Origin: Acinetobacter sp. ANC 4910
GTDB lineage: Bacteria > Pseudomonadota > Gammaproteobacteria > Pseudomonadales > Moraxellaceae
Length of the DNA: 64,000 bases
Direction of reading: 5' to 3'
NCBI RefSeq assembly: GCF_004331035.1
Contig: NZ_SJNT01000001.1
Span: 186,034 to 250,033, forward strand
Below are positions 35,095 to 44,493 of this stretch, one piece after another. Position 1 is the first letter of the stretch. Every line of letters starts with the position of its first letter. The translations under genes and the position numbers were made by a program. A model generated the notes under the pieces. That model was not told the DNA's origin and searched no databases. It saw only the letters and a program-made list of their open reading frames with translations.

Positions 35095-35853
35095 TTATCT
35101 TCTAAACTGCTTCTCACATGGCTCACCATCATGATTGCCATCCATTTCAGTACTCGGACAGTGCTGCAAGAAAAATACGGCTTCTTCATAAGATCGCATT
35201 TGACTACAGTGAGTACGCCCGTCACATTTAAAATGAGCAATCGGCTCACTTTTTTGTACAACGGCTAATTTTGGTGCTTCAAACGCTGCCGATGAGGTGG
35301 TACTCACCTGTTGTGCATTCACTGCATAGCCAACCGTATCTAAATTCTTGCGTCCCTGAGCCGAAAGAATTCGATCAGGTAAATAACCCAATGCTTCTCG
35401 CTGCTGTTCTACAATGCGTTTTTGTTGTTTTATTAATTGCTCTGCTTTCAATTGTTTTGCTATACGATAATCCTGAACTTTTTGATAGCCGACAAAACCC
35501 AATCCAGTCACTAAAATAAGCATAAACAAGATCATATATTTTAAGCGCGATACCGATTTCTTTGGCAGAATGACTTTCTCTGAAATTGGAATAGTCTGGT
35601 ACACAAAGCTATGCTGCTCCATCAAGGAGTAATCATCCTCTGGCTTTAGATCTAAACGTACAATATCTGAGGCTTTAAACTTTCCTTGTTCCTCCACAAC
35701 TCTAAACTTCAATTGTTCTCCCATATTTGGCTTGATGTGCCAGCTCGGGAAATCTTTAATATGAAAAAAAATATCTTCCGATTCATCTGCGGTACAAATA
35801 AAACCAAAACCACGTTCCGAATTGTAGTTTTTAATCTTCCCCTCAATAAACAT
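35095..35853 (-). CDS. Cold-shock domain fused to membrane helix and Excalibur-like tail
   Basis: A 252-residue multi-part protein. Residues 1-70 form a cold-shock/OB domain with RNP-like GFGFICTADESEDIFFHIKD. Residues about 105-125 are one membrane helix (YMILFMLILVTGLGFVGYQ). A Lys/Gln-rich coiled-coil stretch follows (about 128-155). The last 45 residues hold four Cys and the motif MDGNHDGEPCEKQ, resembling the Excalibur calcium-binding motif. The N terminus is expected in the cytoplasm and the Cys-rich tail in the periplasm. No function is established for this layout. Confidence 0.82.
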   Translation of the reverse strand: MFIEGKIKNYNSERGFGFICTADESEDIFFHIKDFPSWHIKPNMGEQLKFRVVEEQGKFKASDIVRLDLKPEDDYSLMEQHSFVYQTIPISEKVILPKKSVSRLKYMILFMLILVTGLGFVGYQKVQDYRIAKQLKAEQLIKQQKRIVEQQREALGYLPDRILSAQGRKNLDTVGYAVNAQQVSTTSSAAFEAPKLAVVQKSEPIAHFKCDGRTHCSQMRSYEEAVFFLQHCPSTEMDGNHDGEPCEKQFRR

Positions 35854-35895
35854 AATTCGCCCTAATCTTTTTTATTTTATTAATTGTAATTAATA

Positions 35896-35920
35896 AAAAA
35901 GAGACCCTAAAGTCTCTTTC
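35896..35920 (-). terminator. Terminator after the small cold-shock gene
   Basis: Read on the minus strand, AAAGAGAC-tttagg-GTCTCTTT forms an 8-bp stem followed by TTTATTAATT. Confidence 0.8.
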
Positions 35921-35956
35921 TTCAATTTGAAATGAAATAAATCAAACTGTTCGTGA

Positions 35957-36250
35957 TCAACGTCTAAAGTTTGTCAATAAAGTGGATGTAATCGATTTAT
36001 TATGCGTTGATACTTTCGACTTCTTGGCTTTAGCAGAATTATCTTCAACACGCTCAATCTTAATTGCTTTATAGCGATCGCCATTTTCAACCACATTAAA
36101 CTTCACACGTTCATTGCGTTTCGGCTCGCCTGAGTCTGCAGGAAAATCCGAGATATGAAAAAATACATCGCCTTCAGATGAGGAAATAAAACCAAAACCT
36201 TTGTCGGCATTATATTGCTTAACTTTGCCTTGATATTGCTCGGCCTTCAT
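35957..36250 (-). CDS. Cold-shock-domain protein with short basic tail
   Basis: A 97-residue protein whose residues 1-70 form a cold-shock domain (GKVKQYNADKGFGFISSSEG, DVFFHISDFP), the nucleic-acid-binding OB fold of Csp proteins. The remaining 27 residues are Lys/Ser/Thr-rich. It and the larger fused protein at 35095-35853 share the same N-terminal organisation and strand, suggesting local duplication. Each seems to have its own promoter and terminator. Confidence 0.9.
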   Translation of the reverse strand: MKAEQYQGKVKQYNADKGFGFISSSEGDVFFHISDFPADSGEPKRNERVKFNVVENGDRYKAIKIERVEDNSAKAKKSKVSTHNKSITSTLLTNFRR

Positions 36251-36288
36251 AAACAGATCCTATATGTACACGCTTTGTTTTAGTATAT

Positions 36289-36316
36289 AAAAAAGAGGCC
36301 ATAAAAGCCCCTTTTT
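36289..36316 (-). terminator. Terminator after upp
   Basis: On the minus strand, AAAAAGGGGC-ttttat-GGCCTCTTTTTT forms a stem with one mismatch, followed by TATAT. It lies 15 bp past the upp stop. Confidence 0.75.
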
Positions 36317-36330
36317 GCTGGGGCTCAAGA

Positions 36331-36966
36331 TTAATCTTTTTGTACTGAACCAAAAATTTTGTCACCAGCATCGCCTAGACCCGGCACGATATAACCTTGT
36401 GCATTTAAGCCGTCATCAACAGAAGCAGTAAAAATGGTCACATCAGGATGTGCATCTTCCACTCTTTTTATGCCTTCTGGTGCAGCAACCAATACCATGA
36501 CACGTATGTCTTTACAACCGCTGGCTTTTAAAACGTCAATCGCAGCCACCAATGAAGCACCTGTCGCCAACATTGGATCAATAATCATGGCAATACGGTT
36601 CTGCACATCTGGAACCAATTTTTTATAGTAAGTACGTGCTTCTAAAGTTTCTTCATCACGTTCCAAACCCAATACAGATACTTTGGCACTTGGAATAAGG
36701 TTTAAGAAACCATCCAGCATACCAATACCTGCACGAAGAATAGGCACTACAGTAATTTTTTTACCCGCAATACGTTGTGTCGTGACTTTACCCGCCCAAC
36801 CATCTACTTCATGATCTACTACAGGTAAATCTTTGGTTGCTTCATAAGTCAGCAACATCGTTACTTCCTGTGCCAATTCACGGAAATTCTTTGTACTAAT
36901 ATCAGCGCGACGCAATAAACCAAGTTTATGTCGAATCAGAGGATGACGAATTTCATGAATAGCCAC
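36331..36966 (-). CDS. upp: Uracil phosphoribosyltransferase
   Basis: A 211-residue enzyme of pyrimidine salvage converting uracil and PRPP to UMP. The family segments are all visible: [16 protein letters not shown] at the N terminus, [20 protein letters not shown], the PRPP loop [20 protein letters not shown] and the uracil-binding C-terminal [16 protein letters not shown]. Length equals that of typical bacterial Upp. It is a single gene with its own terminator; no uraA is adjacent. Confidence 0.97.
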   Translation of the reverse strand: MAIHEIRHPLIRHKLGLLRRADISTKNFRELAQEVTMLLTYEATKDLPVVDHEVDGWAGKVTTQRIAGKKITVVPILRAGIGMLDGFLNLIPSAKVSVLGLERDEETLEARTYYKKLVPDVQNRIAMIIDPMLATGASLVAAIDVLKASGCKDIRVMVLVAAPEGIKRVEDAHPDVTIFTASVDDGLNAQGYIVPGLGDAGDKIFGSVQKD

Positions 36967-37036
36967 GGGAGTACACCTAAAAAATCAAAAAAATATTCAT
37001 CTTATTATAAATGTTTTTTATAAATCTTATAACAAA

Positions 37037-37065
37037 AAAAAGCCCCCGACTGGCGGAGGCTTTTT
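37037..37065 (-). terminator. Terminator of the nuo operon
   Basis: On the minus strand, AAAAAGCCTCCG-ccagt-CGGGGGCTTTTTTTT forms a GC-rich stem with a long T-run, 23 bp after the nuoN stop. Confidence 0.88.
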
Positions 37066-37088
37066 AATTAACACAATAATTTTTTAAA

Positions 37089-38582
37089 TTATTGACGCGT
37101 TAACATGAAATGCAATGGAGATAAAATCTCAGCTTGTAAGGCCATTTTAATAATTGGATCTGGATAAATACCAATCACCAATACTGCAAGTGCTGCGAGC
37201 AATACCATGATACCACCCACTTTTTGACCCCAGTGATCAACAGCATCAATACGTGGAGTTTCTGGCGGAGTCATATACATCACAACCATTACACGGAGGT
37301 AATAGTACAAACCAATACCCGAACCGACCACAATCATTGCAGCCAAGAACCAGTGTTGCGTTGTTACAGCAGCCATCACGACCAAAAACTTACCAATAAA
37401 GCCCGCTGTTAACGGAATACCCGCTAAAGACAACATCATCACAGTTAACGTCGCTGTTAATACTGGACGGCGCCAGAATAAACCGCGGTAGTCAGCCAGA
37501 CTTTCTGCTTCATCGACGTTATTGTATGGGCTAGACATCAATGCCACAGCACCAAATGCACCAATCGTGGTTAACACATAAGTGATGACATAAACCGATA
37601 CATTACCAAGGCTTGCATAGGTCATGCTGATTAAACCAATCAACAAGTAACCAAAGTGTGCAATTGATGAATAACCCAGAATACGTTTCAGATTAACTTG
37701 GCGTACTGCCAAGAAGTTACCCACTAAAATTGAAAGCACTGCAATAATGGTAATAATTGTAACTAAAGACTCAACTAAAATTGCGCCTGAAGTCAGCAAG
37801 TAACGTACAAATAGACCAATCGTCGCCACTTTCGCTGCTGTCGCAAGGAAGGTTGCAATCGGAGCTGGTGCCCCTGCATAAACGTCTGGTGTCCATTTGT
37901 GGAATGGTGCAAGTGAAAGCTTAAAGCCAACTGCAAAAATAATCAGCGCTAAACCAAGAAGTACCATGGGTTGATGAATATTTTGCATTAATGCTTGGAA
38001 AGATTCATAGAAAGACAATGAACCTGTGTAAGCATAAATATATGCCATACCCATCAGCAACATAGCCGAAGCTGTTGCAGAAAGAACCAAGTATTTAATA
38101 CCCGCTTCTAATGAGTTTGCACGTTGATGTGTATAAGCCAACATACCGTAGACAGGAATCGACATTAACTCAAGGCTAATGAAGAAAGATGCATAGTGCG
38201 AGCTTGCCACCATTAACATTGCGCCCGAAACCGAGCACAGCATCAAGATATACAGTTCTTCACGGTTATCTTTATAAGATTCAATATACGCATGTGACAA
38301 CGTACAGCATGCAAGTGATGCAATTAAGATCACCAATTGGTAAAGCATGGTGAACGGATCCACCATGAACATACCCATCACGTTTGATGGTACGAATTGT
38401 CCACCAAACATGTTGAATAAAATATTTGCCGCAGCAAGGTTTAAGCCAACCACAGACGCTGTTGCGATTAAATTATGATTACGTTTAATCGAAGTGAGGA
38501 TCATCACAACGACCGCGGTCAATGCCACGATCATTACAGGAGCTAATGGCATAAGCTCAGAAAAAGACATTGTGAAGTTCAT
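37089..38582 (-). CDS. nuoN: NuoN, complex I membrane subunit
   Basis: A 497-residue antiporter-like subunit of NADH:quinone oxidoreductase with about 14 helices. Key features are the charged residues of proton channels in LELMSIPVYGMLAYTHQRAN and GFKLSLAPFHKWTPDVYAGA (Lys and His in broken helices). It is the last gene of nuoA-N and starts 3 bp after nuoM. Confidence 0.97.
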   Translation of the reverse strand: MNFTMSFSELMPLAPVMIVALTAVVVMILTSIKRNHNLIATASVVGLNLAAANILFNMFGGQFVPSNVMGMFMVDPFTMLYQLVILIASLACCTLSHAYIESYKDNREELYILMLCSVSGAMLMVASSHYASFFISLELMSIPVYGMLAYTHQRANSLEAGIKYLVLSATASAMLLMGMAYIYAYTGSLSFYESFQALMQNIHQPMVLLGLALIIFAVGFKLSLAPFHKWTPDVYAGAPAPIATFLATAAKVATIGLFVRYLLTSGAILVESLVTIITIIAVLSILVGNFLAVRQVNLKRILGYSSIAHFGYLLIGLISMTYASLGNVSVYVITYVLTTIGAFGAVALMSSPYNNVDEAESLADYRGLFWRRPVLTATLTVMMLSLAGIPLTAGFIGKFLVVMAAVTTQHWFLAAMIVVGSGIGLYYYLRVMVVMYMTPPETPRIDAVDHWGQKVGGIMVLLAALAVLVIGIYPDPIIKMALQAEILSPLHFMLTRQ

Positions 38583-38585
38583 GGC

Positions 38586-40199
38586 TTATTGCATCTCCAC
38601 ATTTTCGAGTTGAACAGATGCTTGATGCACAACGTCAACGACTTCTTGAACTGGAATATAGCTGTTTGCTAACCACGCTATGCTTGAATTTGAAATATCA
38701 AGGAAGGATTGCGGGTAGATACCAAGCCAAAGCAGACCAAATGCACAAATTAACAAAATACTGACTTCACGCGCATTCAAATCTTTCAGTGGACTTGCGT
38801 AATGTTGTTTTTGCGCTTCATTTGGCGTACCAAATAAAGCTTTGTGAATCAAAATCAGACCATAAAGACCAGCGAATACTAAGCTGATTGCAGCCAAAAT
38901 AGTGAATACAGGGAACTTGGCATAAGAACCCATCAAGATTAAGAACTCACCAATGAAGTTACCTAAACCTGGAATACCCACTAACGCTGCCACGAAGAAC
39001 ATCAGGAAGAATGAAAGGTATTGGAATTGACCACGAATACCACCCATTAAACGCATGTCACGTGTATGTAAGCGCTCATAAACCTGACCACACATAATGA
39101 ACAGTGCAGCAGATGATAAGCCATGCGCTAACATCATGATCATGAGACCTTGGAAGGTCAAAATGTTACCTGCATACAATGCAAGTAAGATGAAGCCCAT
39201 GTGTGAAATTGAGGTATAAGCCAACAGACGTTTCATGTCGGTTTGTTGGAAAGCACACCAAGCACCGTAGAAAATACCAATTAAACCCATAATGATTGCA
39301 ATATCGGCAAACTGTGCAGATGCTGCTGGGAAGAACGGAATAACAAAACGGAGTAAACCGTAAGCAGCTGTCTTAATTAAGATACCCGCTAAGTCTACAG
39401 AACCTGCTGTAGGGGCTTGTGCATGTGCATCGGGTAACCAACCATGTAATGGAAACACAGGAAGTTTAACCGCAAAACCAACAAACAAGCACAACATGAA
39501 GGCATAAGCCACAGCTGGAAGCTGAGCATCAAGCGTATTCGCCACACCTAATAAGTAGTTGTAGTCGAAGCCGATCATGCCTGTCATCATGTATCCATAA
39601 ACCACAAGGCCTAGAATACCGATGAGCATGATTAAACCAGCAACTTGGGTATAGATGAAGAACTTAGTCGCAGCGTAAACACGTGATTTACCATCTGCGC
39701 CACTGTGTCCCCAAAGAGCAATTAAGAAGTAGATTGGAACAAGCATCATCTCCCAGAAGAAGAAGAACAAGAACATATCAATCGAAATGAATACACCGAT
39801 GACCCCGCCCAATGACCATAAAAGGTTCAAATGGAAGAAGCCTACGTTCTTTTGAATTTCACCCCAAGAACAACCAATCGCCAAAATACCCAACAATGCG
39901 GTTAAGCCAACCATTAATAATGATAAGCCATCAACTGCCAAGTGAATATTGATACCGAGGGTTTGAATCCACGGCAAGAAGAACTCTGCAGACCATGTTG
40001 GGACTTTTGCACCCAATTCATAGTTGTAAGTACCCGTTTGCCATAAAGCAATCGTTAAACCCAAAGTAATGAGCATACCCACGAGTGCGATATAGCGTGG
40101 TAGTTGTTGGTCGATTTTATCGACCACCCAACATAAAAAACCTGCAATGAACGGTACGAGGATCAGCGCGGGCAAAACCAAATTGTTTGTGATTTCCAT
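38586..40199 (-). CDS. nuoM: NuoM, complex I membrane subunit
   Basis: A 537-residue antiporter-like proton-pumping subunit. The conserved helix-5 Glu lies in FFFWEMMLVPIYFLIALWG, and the channel Lys/His in KLPVFPLHGWLPDAHAQAP. It sits between nuoL (1 bp gap) and nuoN, with about 20 C-terminal residues beyond the last helix. Confidence 0.97.
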   Translation of the reverse strand: MEITNNLVLPALILVPFIAGFLCWVVDKIDQQLPRYIALVGMLITLGLTIALWQTGTYNYELGAKVPTWSAEFFLPWIQTLGINIHLAVDGLSLLMVGLTALLGILAIGCSWGEIQKNVGFFHLNLLWSLGGVIGVFISIDMFLFFFFWEMMLVPIYFLIALWGHSGADGKSRVYAATKFFIYTQVAGLIMLIGILGLVVYGYMMTGMIGFDYNYLLGVANTLDAQLPAVAYAFMLCLFVGFAVKLPVFPLHGWLPDAHAQAPTAGSVDLAGILIKTAAYGLLRFVIPFFPAASAQFADIAIIMGLIGIFYGAWCAFQQTDMKRLLAYTSISHMGFILLALYAGNILTFQGLMIMMLAHGLSSAALFIMCGQVYERLHTRDMRLMGGIRGQFQYLSFFLMFFVAALVGIPGLGNFIGEFLILMGSYAKFPVFTILAAISLVFAGLYGLILIHKALFGTPNEAQKQHYASPLKDLNAREVSILLICAFGLLWLGIYPQSFLDISNSSIAWLANSYIPVQEVVDVVHQASVQLENVEMQ

Positions 40200-40200
40200 C

Positions 40201-42090
40201 TTATTTCCCCACGACCTGAATCACGACTAAGATCATCAGTAGAACCACAATGCCCAGTGACATGCTCGAAGCGTACTCACGCAATGAACCCGTTTGACGT
40301 GAACTTGTAAAGCCGTTACCAGCTTTCACAATTGCAGGTAATACAAGCCATAAACCATCAATTGGATCACGACCACAAATCTTAGCAATCAGTAAATATG
40401 GTTTTACGAAGATAAGATCATATAAGGTATCGAAACCCAGTGCATTACGGCAAATATTCGCCAAACCTGCACCCAATGAAGTTTTCGCAAAACTTTTCAC
40501 AGTACCATAAGCAAAAGCAAATAAGATCACACCAATCACAAGACCAGCAAGTGCGATACCTACAGCCATATGTTCTGCACCGTGTACACCCGCTTCCATC
40601 GCTTCTGGAATAATGACCGCTGGAATTTTTGCAGCATTCAAAATACTTTCTACAGGTGCTTTAAGTGCAGCACCCACGAAAGTTGAAAGAACCGCTAAAA
40701 TTGACAAAGGCCCCCAGTAAGTAATGCCTTTGATTGCATGATATGGTGTATTTTCTTTTCCAAAGAATACAACCCAAATTAAGCGGAATGTATAAATTGA
40801 AGTTAAGAAAGCACCAGCAACACCTGTCCAGTACAAGCAGTCATATAATGCTACTGCCTGACCCTTCATCCATACAGCACCCAAGATTGCATCTTTCGAG
40901 AAGAAACCAACGGTAATGAATGGAATTGCAGCCAACGCACCACCACCAATGGCGAAGCAAGCGAATAGGAATTTATTCTTGTAGAACAAACCGCCCATTT
41001 TGAAAATGTTTTGTTCGTGGTGGTAAGCCAAGATCACCGCACCAGAAGACAAGAATAATAATGCCTTGAAGAATGCGTGAGTCAACATGTGGAACAGACC
41101 GGCTTGGTAAGCTTCTGCGCCTACTGCCATAAACATATAGCCTAACTGACTCATAGTTGAGTAAGCCAAGATACGTTTAATATCGGTTTGTACCAATGCA
41201 GCAAAACCTGCAACCAATAAGGTCACAGCACCTGTAATTGAAATGAACATCATCACTTGAGGTGCCATTTCAAATACAGTGTGCATACGGCAACAAAGGT
41301 ATACACCCGCAGTAACCATTGTCGCTGCGTGGATCAAGGCAGATACTGGCGTAGGACCAGCCATTGCATCTGCTAACCATGTTTGTAGTGGAATCTGTGC
41401 AGATTTACCCGCAGCACCCAAGAACAACATCAATGCTGTCCAGATGGCCATAGATGAACCTTGCGTTAATACCGTTGGTGCCGCAGCAACCACTTCTGCA
41501 ATGTTTAATGTACCGAACTGTTGGTAAATTAAGAACAATGCAATCAGTAAGAACACATCGCCGACACGTGTTACTGTAAATGCTTTGATTGCAGCAAAAC
41601 CGTTTTCTGGGTTTTGGTAGTAGTAACCAATTAGCAAGTACGAGCAAAGACCAACACCTTCCCAACCTAAGAACAATAACGCTAGGTTATCGCCCAATAC
41701 CAACAACAACATGCTCGCAACGAACAGGTTGAAGTAAGAGAAGAAACGTGCAAAATCTTCTTCGCCACGCATGTACCATGAAGCAAAGATATGAATAAGG
41801 AAACCAACACCAGTCACCATACCCATCATCAATAATGACAAGCCATCAAGGTGTAAGCTAATGCCTGGTGCAAGACCGCCAACATTGAACCATGTCCACA
41901 AGTGTTGTACTTGCGCCACAGAACCGTTGTTAACGAAATCCATCCCCGCAATAAGGGCAAATAAAGCAGATAGACCTACAGCCCCAACGCCAATAATCGC
42001 TGCAACTTTCTCAGGTAAATTCTGGCGCCCTGCCGCTAATAAAATAAAACCGATTAGCGGAAATAAAACTGTTAAATATAAATAACTCAT
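40201..42090 (-). CDS. nuoL: NuoL, complex I membrane subunit
   Basis: A 629-residue distal antiporter-like subunit, including the C-terminal lateral helix typical of NuoL. Conserved segments include [20 protein letters not shown] (channel Glu), [20 protein letters not shown] and [16 protein letters not shown]. Its start overlaps the nuoK stop by 4 bp, so translation is likely coupled. Confidence 0.97.
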   Translation of the reverse strand: MSYLYLTVLFPLIGFILLAAGRQNLPEKVAAIIGVGAVGLSALFALIAGMDFVNNGSVAQVQHLWTWFNVGGLAPGISLHLDGLSLLMMGMVTGVGFLIHIFASWYMRGEEDFARFFSYFNLFVASMLLLVLGDNLALLFLGWEGVGLCSYLLIGYYYQNPENGFAAIKAFTVTRVGDVFLLIALFLIYQQFGTLNIAEVVAAAPTVLTQGSSMAIWTALMLFLGAAGKSAQIPLQTWLADAMAGPTPVSALIHAATMVTAGVYLCCRMHTVFEMAPQVMMFISITGAVTLLVAGFAALVQTDIKRILAYSTMSQLGYMFMAVGAEAYQAGLFHMLTHAFFKALLFLSSGAVILAYHHEQNIFKMGGLFYKNKFLFACFAIGGGALAAIPFITVGFFSKDAILGAVWMKGQAVALYDCLYWTGVAGAFLTSIYTFRLIWVVFFGKENTPYHAIKGITYWGPLSILAVLSTFVGAALKAPVESILNAAKIPAVIIPEAMEAGVHGAEHMAVGIALAGLVIGVILFAFAYGTVKSFAKTSLGAGLANICRNALGFDTLYDLIFVKPYLLIAKICGRDPIDGLWLVLPAIVKAGNGFTSSRQTGSLREYASSMSLGIVVLLMILVVIQVVGK

Positions 42091-42395
42091 CCGCGCATCT
42101 CACTAGCAGCATCCACATCCAAATGATGGAAGCGATGATAAAACTGAAGGACAATCGCAAGACCGATACAAGCCTCTGCCGCAGCAAGGGTCAAAATCAG
42201 GATGAACATAATTTGCCCATCTGGTTGCACCCAAGCACTACCAGCCAAAACGAATGCCAACGCAGCAGCATTCATCATGACTTCAAGGCTCATTAACATA
42301 AATAATAGGTTGCGTCGCACCATTACACCGTAAAAACCCAGTGCAAAAAGAATGGTCGCAACGATCAAACCATGTTCTAAAGGGATGTTGCCCAT
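42087..42395 (-). CDS. nuoK: NuoK, complex I membrane subunit
   Basis: A 102-residue, three-helix subunit. Two membrane-embedded Glu residues essential in the family are seen in [19 protein letters not shown] and [18 protein letters not shown]. It overlaps nuoJ by 1 bp and nuoL by 4 bp. Confidence 0.96.
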   Translation of the reverse strand: MGNIPLEHGLIVATILFALGFYGVMVRRNLLFMLMSLEVMMNAAALAFVLAGSAWVQPDGQIMFILILTLAAAEACIGLAIVLQFYHRFHHLDVDAASEMRG

Positions 42396-42916
42396 TATTG
42401 TTTGTCCTCTTCTGCACTTGGCTCACGTTTACCTAAGTGGAATGCTGCAACCAAGGCTGCTAGCAATAACATCGCGGCAACTTCTACCAATAATAAGTAG
42501 TGAGTAAAGAGTGCTTGACCAACGGCTTTTGGACCTACAATTTCAGTGCCCATTACTGGACCTGCTGTGGTGTAGTCTGAACCTAACATCCAAACTAAAA
42601 TCAAGCCCATTAGGAAGCTCATAAGTGCTGGATATGCCCAAGCAGATGACGTTAACCATTTGCGCTCTTGATCAACAGTATGTTGACCAAGATTCAGCAT
42701 CATCACCACGAACACGAATAACACCATGATCGCGCCAGCATAAACGATAATTTCCAGTGCACCTGCAAATGGTGCACCCACAATCATGAACATCCCTGCA
42801 ACAGCAAGTAAAGACACGATCAAGCTAAGTAACGCATGTACAGGGTTCGCGTTAGTAACTACACGAACCGTAGAAACGATGGCCACGAGTGCCATCAAAT
42901 AAAACGGCCACATCAT
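42395..42916 (-). CDS. nuoJ: NuoJ, complex I membrane subunit
   Basis: A 173-residue, five-helix subunit with the conserved Tyr-containing helix 3 ([20 protein letters not shown]) that carries the pi-bulge in complex I structures. The acidic tail ([12 protein letters not shown]) is cytoplasmic. Its start overlaps nuoI by 4 bp. Confidence 0.96.
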   Translation of the reverse strand: MMWPFYLMALVAIVSTVRVVTNANPVHALLSLIVSLLAVAGMFMIVGAPFAGALEIIVYAGAIMVLFVFVVMMLNLGQHTVDQERKWLTSSAWAYPALMSFLMGLILVWMLGSDYTTAGPVMGTEIVGPKAVGQALFTHYLLLVEVAAMLLLAALVAAFHLGKREPSAEEDKQ

Positions 42917-43455
42917 GGTAATAGACTCCGTACATCAACAGGTGCGCTTTCACGTTGCGCCTGACCTTTTTCTTTACCTGTTACAGCCATACCTGTAACA
43001 CGGTAGAAGTTGTAGTCTGGATATTTACCAGGACCTGAAATGAGTAAATTCTCTTTCTCATATACAAGGTCTTGACGAACGTACTCGCCTAATTCGAAAT
43101 CAGGTGTCATCTGAATTGCCGTAGTTGGACAGGCTTCTTCACACATCCCGCAGAAAATACAACGCGAGAAGTTAATACGGAAGAATTCTGGATACCAACG
43201 ACCATCTTCTTTTTCAGCTTTTTGTAATGAAATACAGCCAACTGGGCACGCAACAGCACATAAGTTACATGCCACACAACGCTCTTCACCATCTGGATCG
43301 CGCGTTAATACAATACGACCACGGAAACGTGGTGGTACGATTTCTTCAGCTGGTACTTCTGGATATAAAATCGTGTCACGTTTACGCGTCACGTGGCTGA
43401 ATACCATCCACAATGAACGTACAATTGACCCAACTCCAGCTAGAAACTTAAACAT
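42913..43455 (-). CDS. nuoI: NuoI, complex I 2x[4Fe-4S] subunit
   Basis: A 180-residue ferredoxin-like subunit of the peripheral arm. Two four-cysteine motifs hold clusters N6a and N6b: [15 protein letters not shown] and [15 protein letters not shown]. The N-terminal amphipathic helix packs on the membrane arm. It lies 18 bp after nuoH. Confidence 0.97.
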   Translation of the reverse strand: MFKFLAGVGSIVRSLWMVFSHVTRKRDTILYPEVPAEEIVPPRFRGRIVLTRDPDGEERCVACNLCAVACPVGCISLQKAEKEDGRWYPEFFRINFSRCIFCGMCEEACPTTAIQMTPDFELGEYVRQDLVYEKENLLISGPGKYPDYNFYRVTGMAVTGKEKGQAQRESAPVDVRSLLP

Positions 43456-43473
43456 TTTGTTCTCCCTGCCGTC

Positions 43474-44490
43474 TTAGGCCTGATTCATCAGAATCACAGC
43501 ACCAGTCACAAGTAAGTTGACCAATGCCAATGGCAAGCAAATTTTCCAACCAAAGTTCATTACTTGGTCATATCGTGGACGCATTAATGAACCACGCGCC
43601 AATACAAACATCATCACAAAAAATGCTGTTTTGATAATGAACCAGAATACGGGTGGAATAAACGGAATTTCAAGGTTGAATGGCGCTAACCAACCACCGA
43701 AGAATAGCGTTACGATCAATGCAGAAATCAGCACCACGTTGACATATTCAGCAACGAAGAACATCCCCCATTTCATACCGCCATATTCTACGTGGTAACC
43801 TTCCGCCAATTCTTGTTCTGCTTCGGGTTGGTCAAATGGGTGACGATGCGTTACCGCAACACCCGCAACCACGAAGATTAAGAAACCTAAGAACTGTGGA
43901 ATCACAAACCATACATCTTTTTGTGCTTCTACAATTTCACGCATGTTGAATGAGCCTGCAATCGCAACCACACCCATCAGTGAAATACCCAAGAACACTT
44001 CATACGAAATGGTTTGTGCAGCAGAACGTAGACCGCCAAGTAATGCATATTTGTTGTTTGAAGCCCAACCACCAAATAACACTGCATAAACTGCAATACC
44101 TGCCATTGCCATAAAGAACAATAAGCCAATGCTCATGTCTGCCACACCCAAATATGGGCTAACAGGAATCACCATGAACGACAGTACCGCAGTTGCCATC
44201 GCAACTGCTGGTGCTAAACGGAAAGTTAACTTATCCGCAAACTTTGGTGTCCAGTCTTCCTTAAACATGATTTTCAACATGTCGGCAACAATCTGGAACA
44301 TACCGCCGGGACCAACACGGTTTGGACCGTAACGGTCTTGCCATAAGCCGAGCAAACGACGCTCGACAAATGACATCAATGCTGCGATCAAAACCACCAC
44401 CAATAAAATGACAATGGCTTGAATAACAGAGTACGCAATTGGCCAATTTTCAGCCCAGAGCGGTGTTTGACGTATAATTTCTTGATTCAT
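43474..44490 (-). CDS. nuoH: NuoH, complex I quinone-site membrane subunit
   Basis: A 338-residue, eight-helix subunit linking the quinone chamber with the membrane arm. Family motifs [40 protein letters not shown] and [20 protein letters not shown] are intact, including the acidic loop residues. Confidence 0.97.
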   Translation of the reverse strand: MNQEIIRQTPLWAENWPIAYSVIQAIVILLVVVLIAALMSFVERRLLGLWQDRYGPNRVGPGGMFQIVADMLKIMFKEDWTPKFADKLTFRLAPAVAMATAVLSFMVIPVSPYLGVADMSIGLLFFMAMAGIAVYAVLFGGWASNNKYALLGGLRSAAQTISYEVFLGISLMGVVAIAGSFNMREIVEAQKDVWFVIPQFLGFLIFVVAGVAVTHRHPFDQPEAEQELAEGYHVEYGGMKWGMFFVAEYVNVVLISALIVTLFFGGWLAPFNLEIPFIPPVFWFIIKTAFFVMMFVLARGSLMRPRYDQVMNFGWKICLPLALVNLLVTGAVILMNQA

Positions 44491-44493
44491 GAA

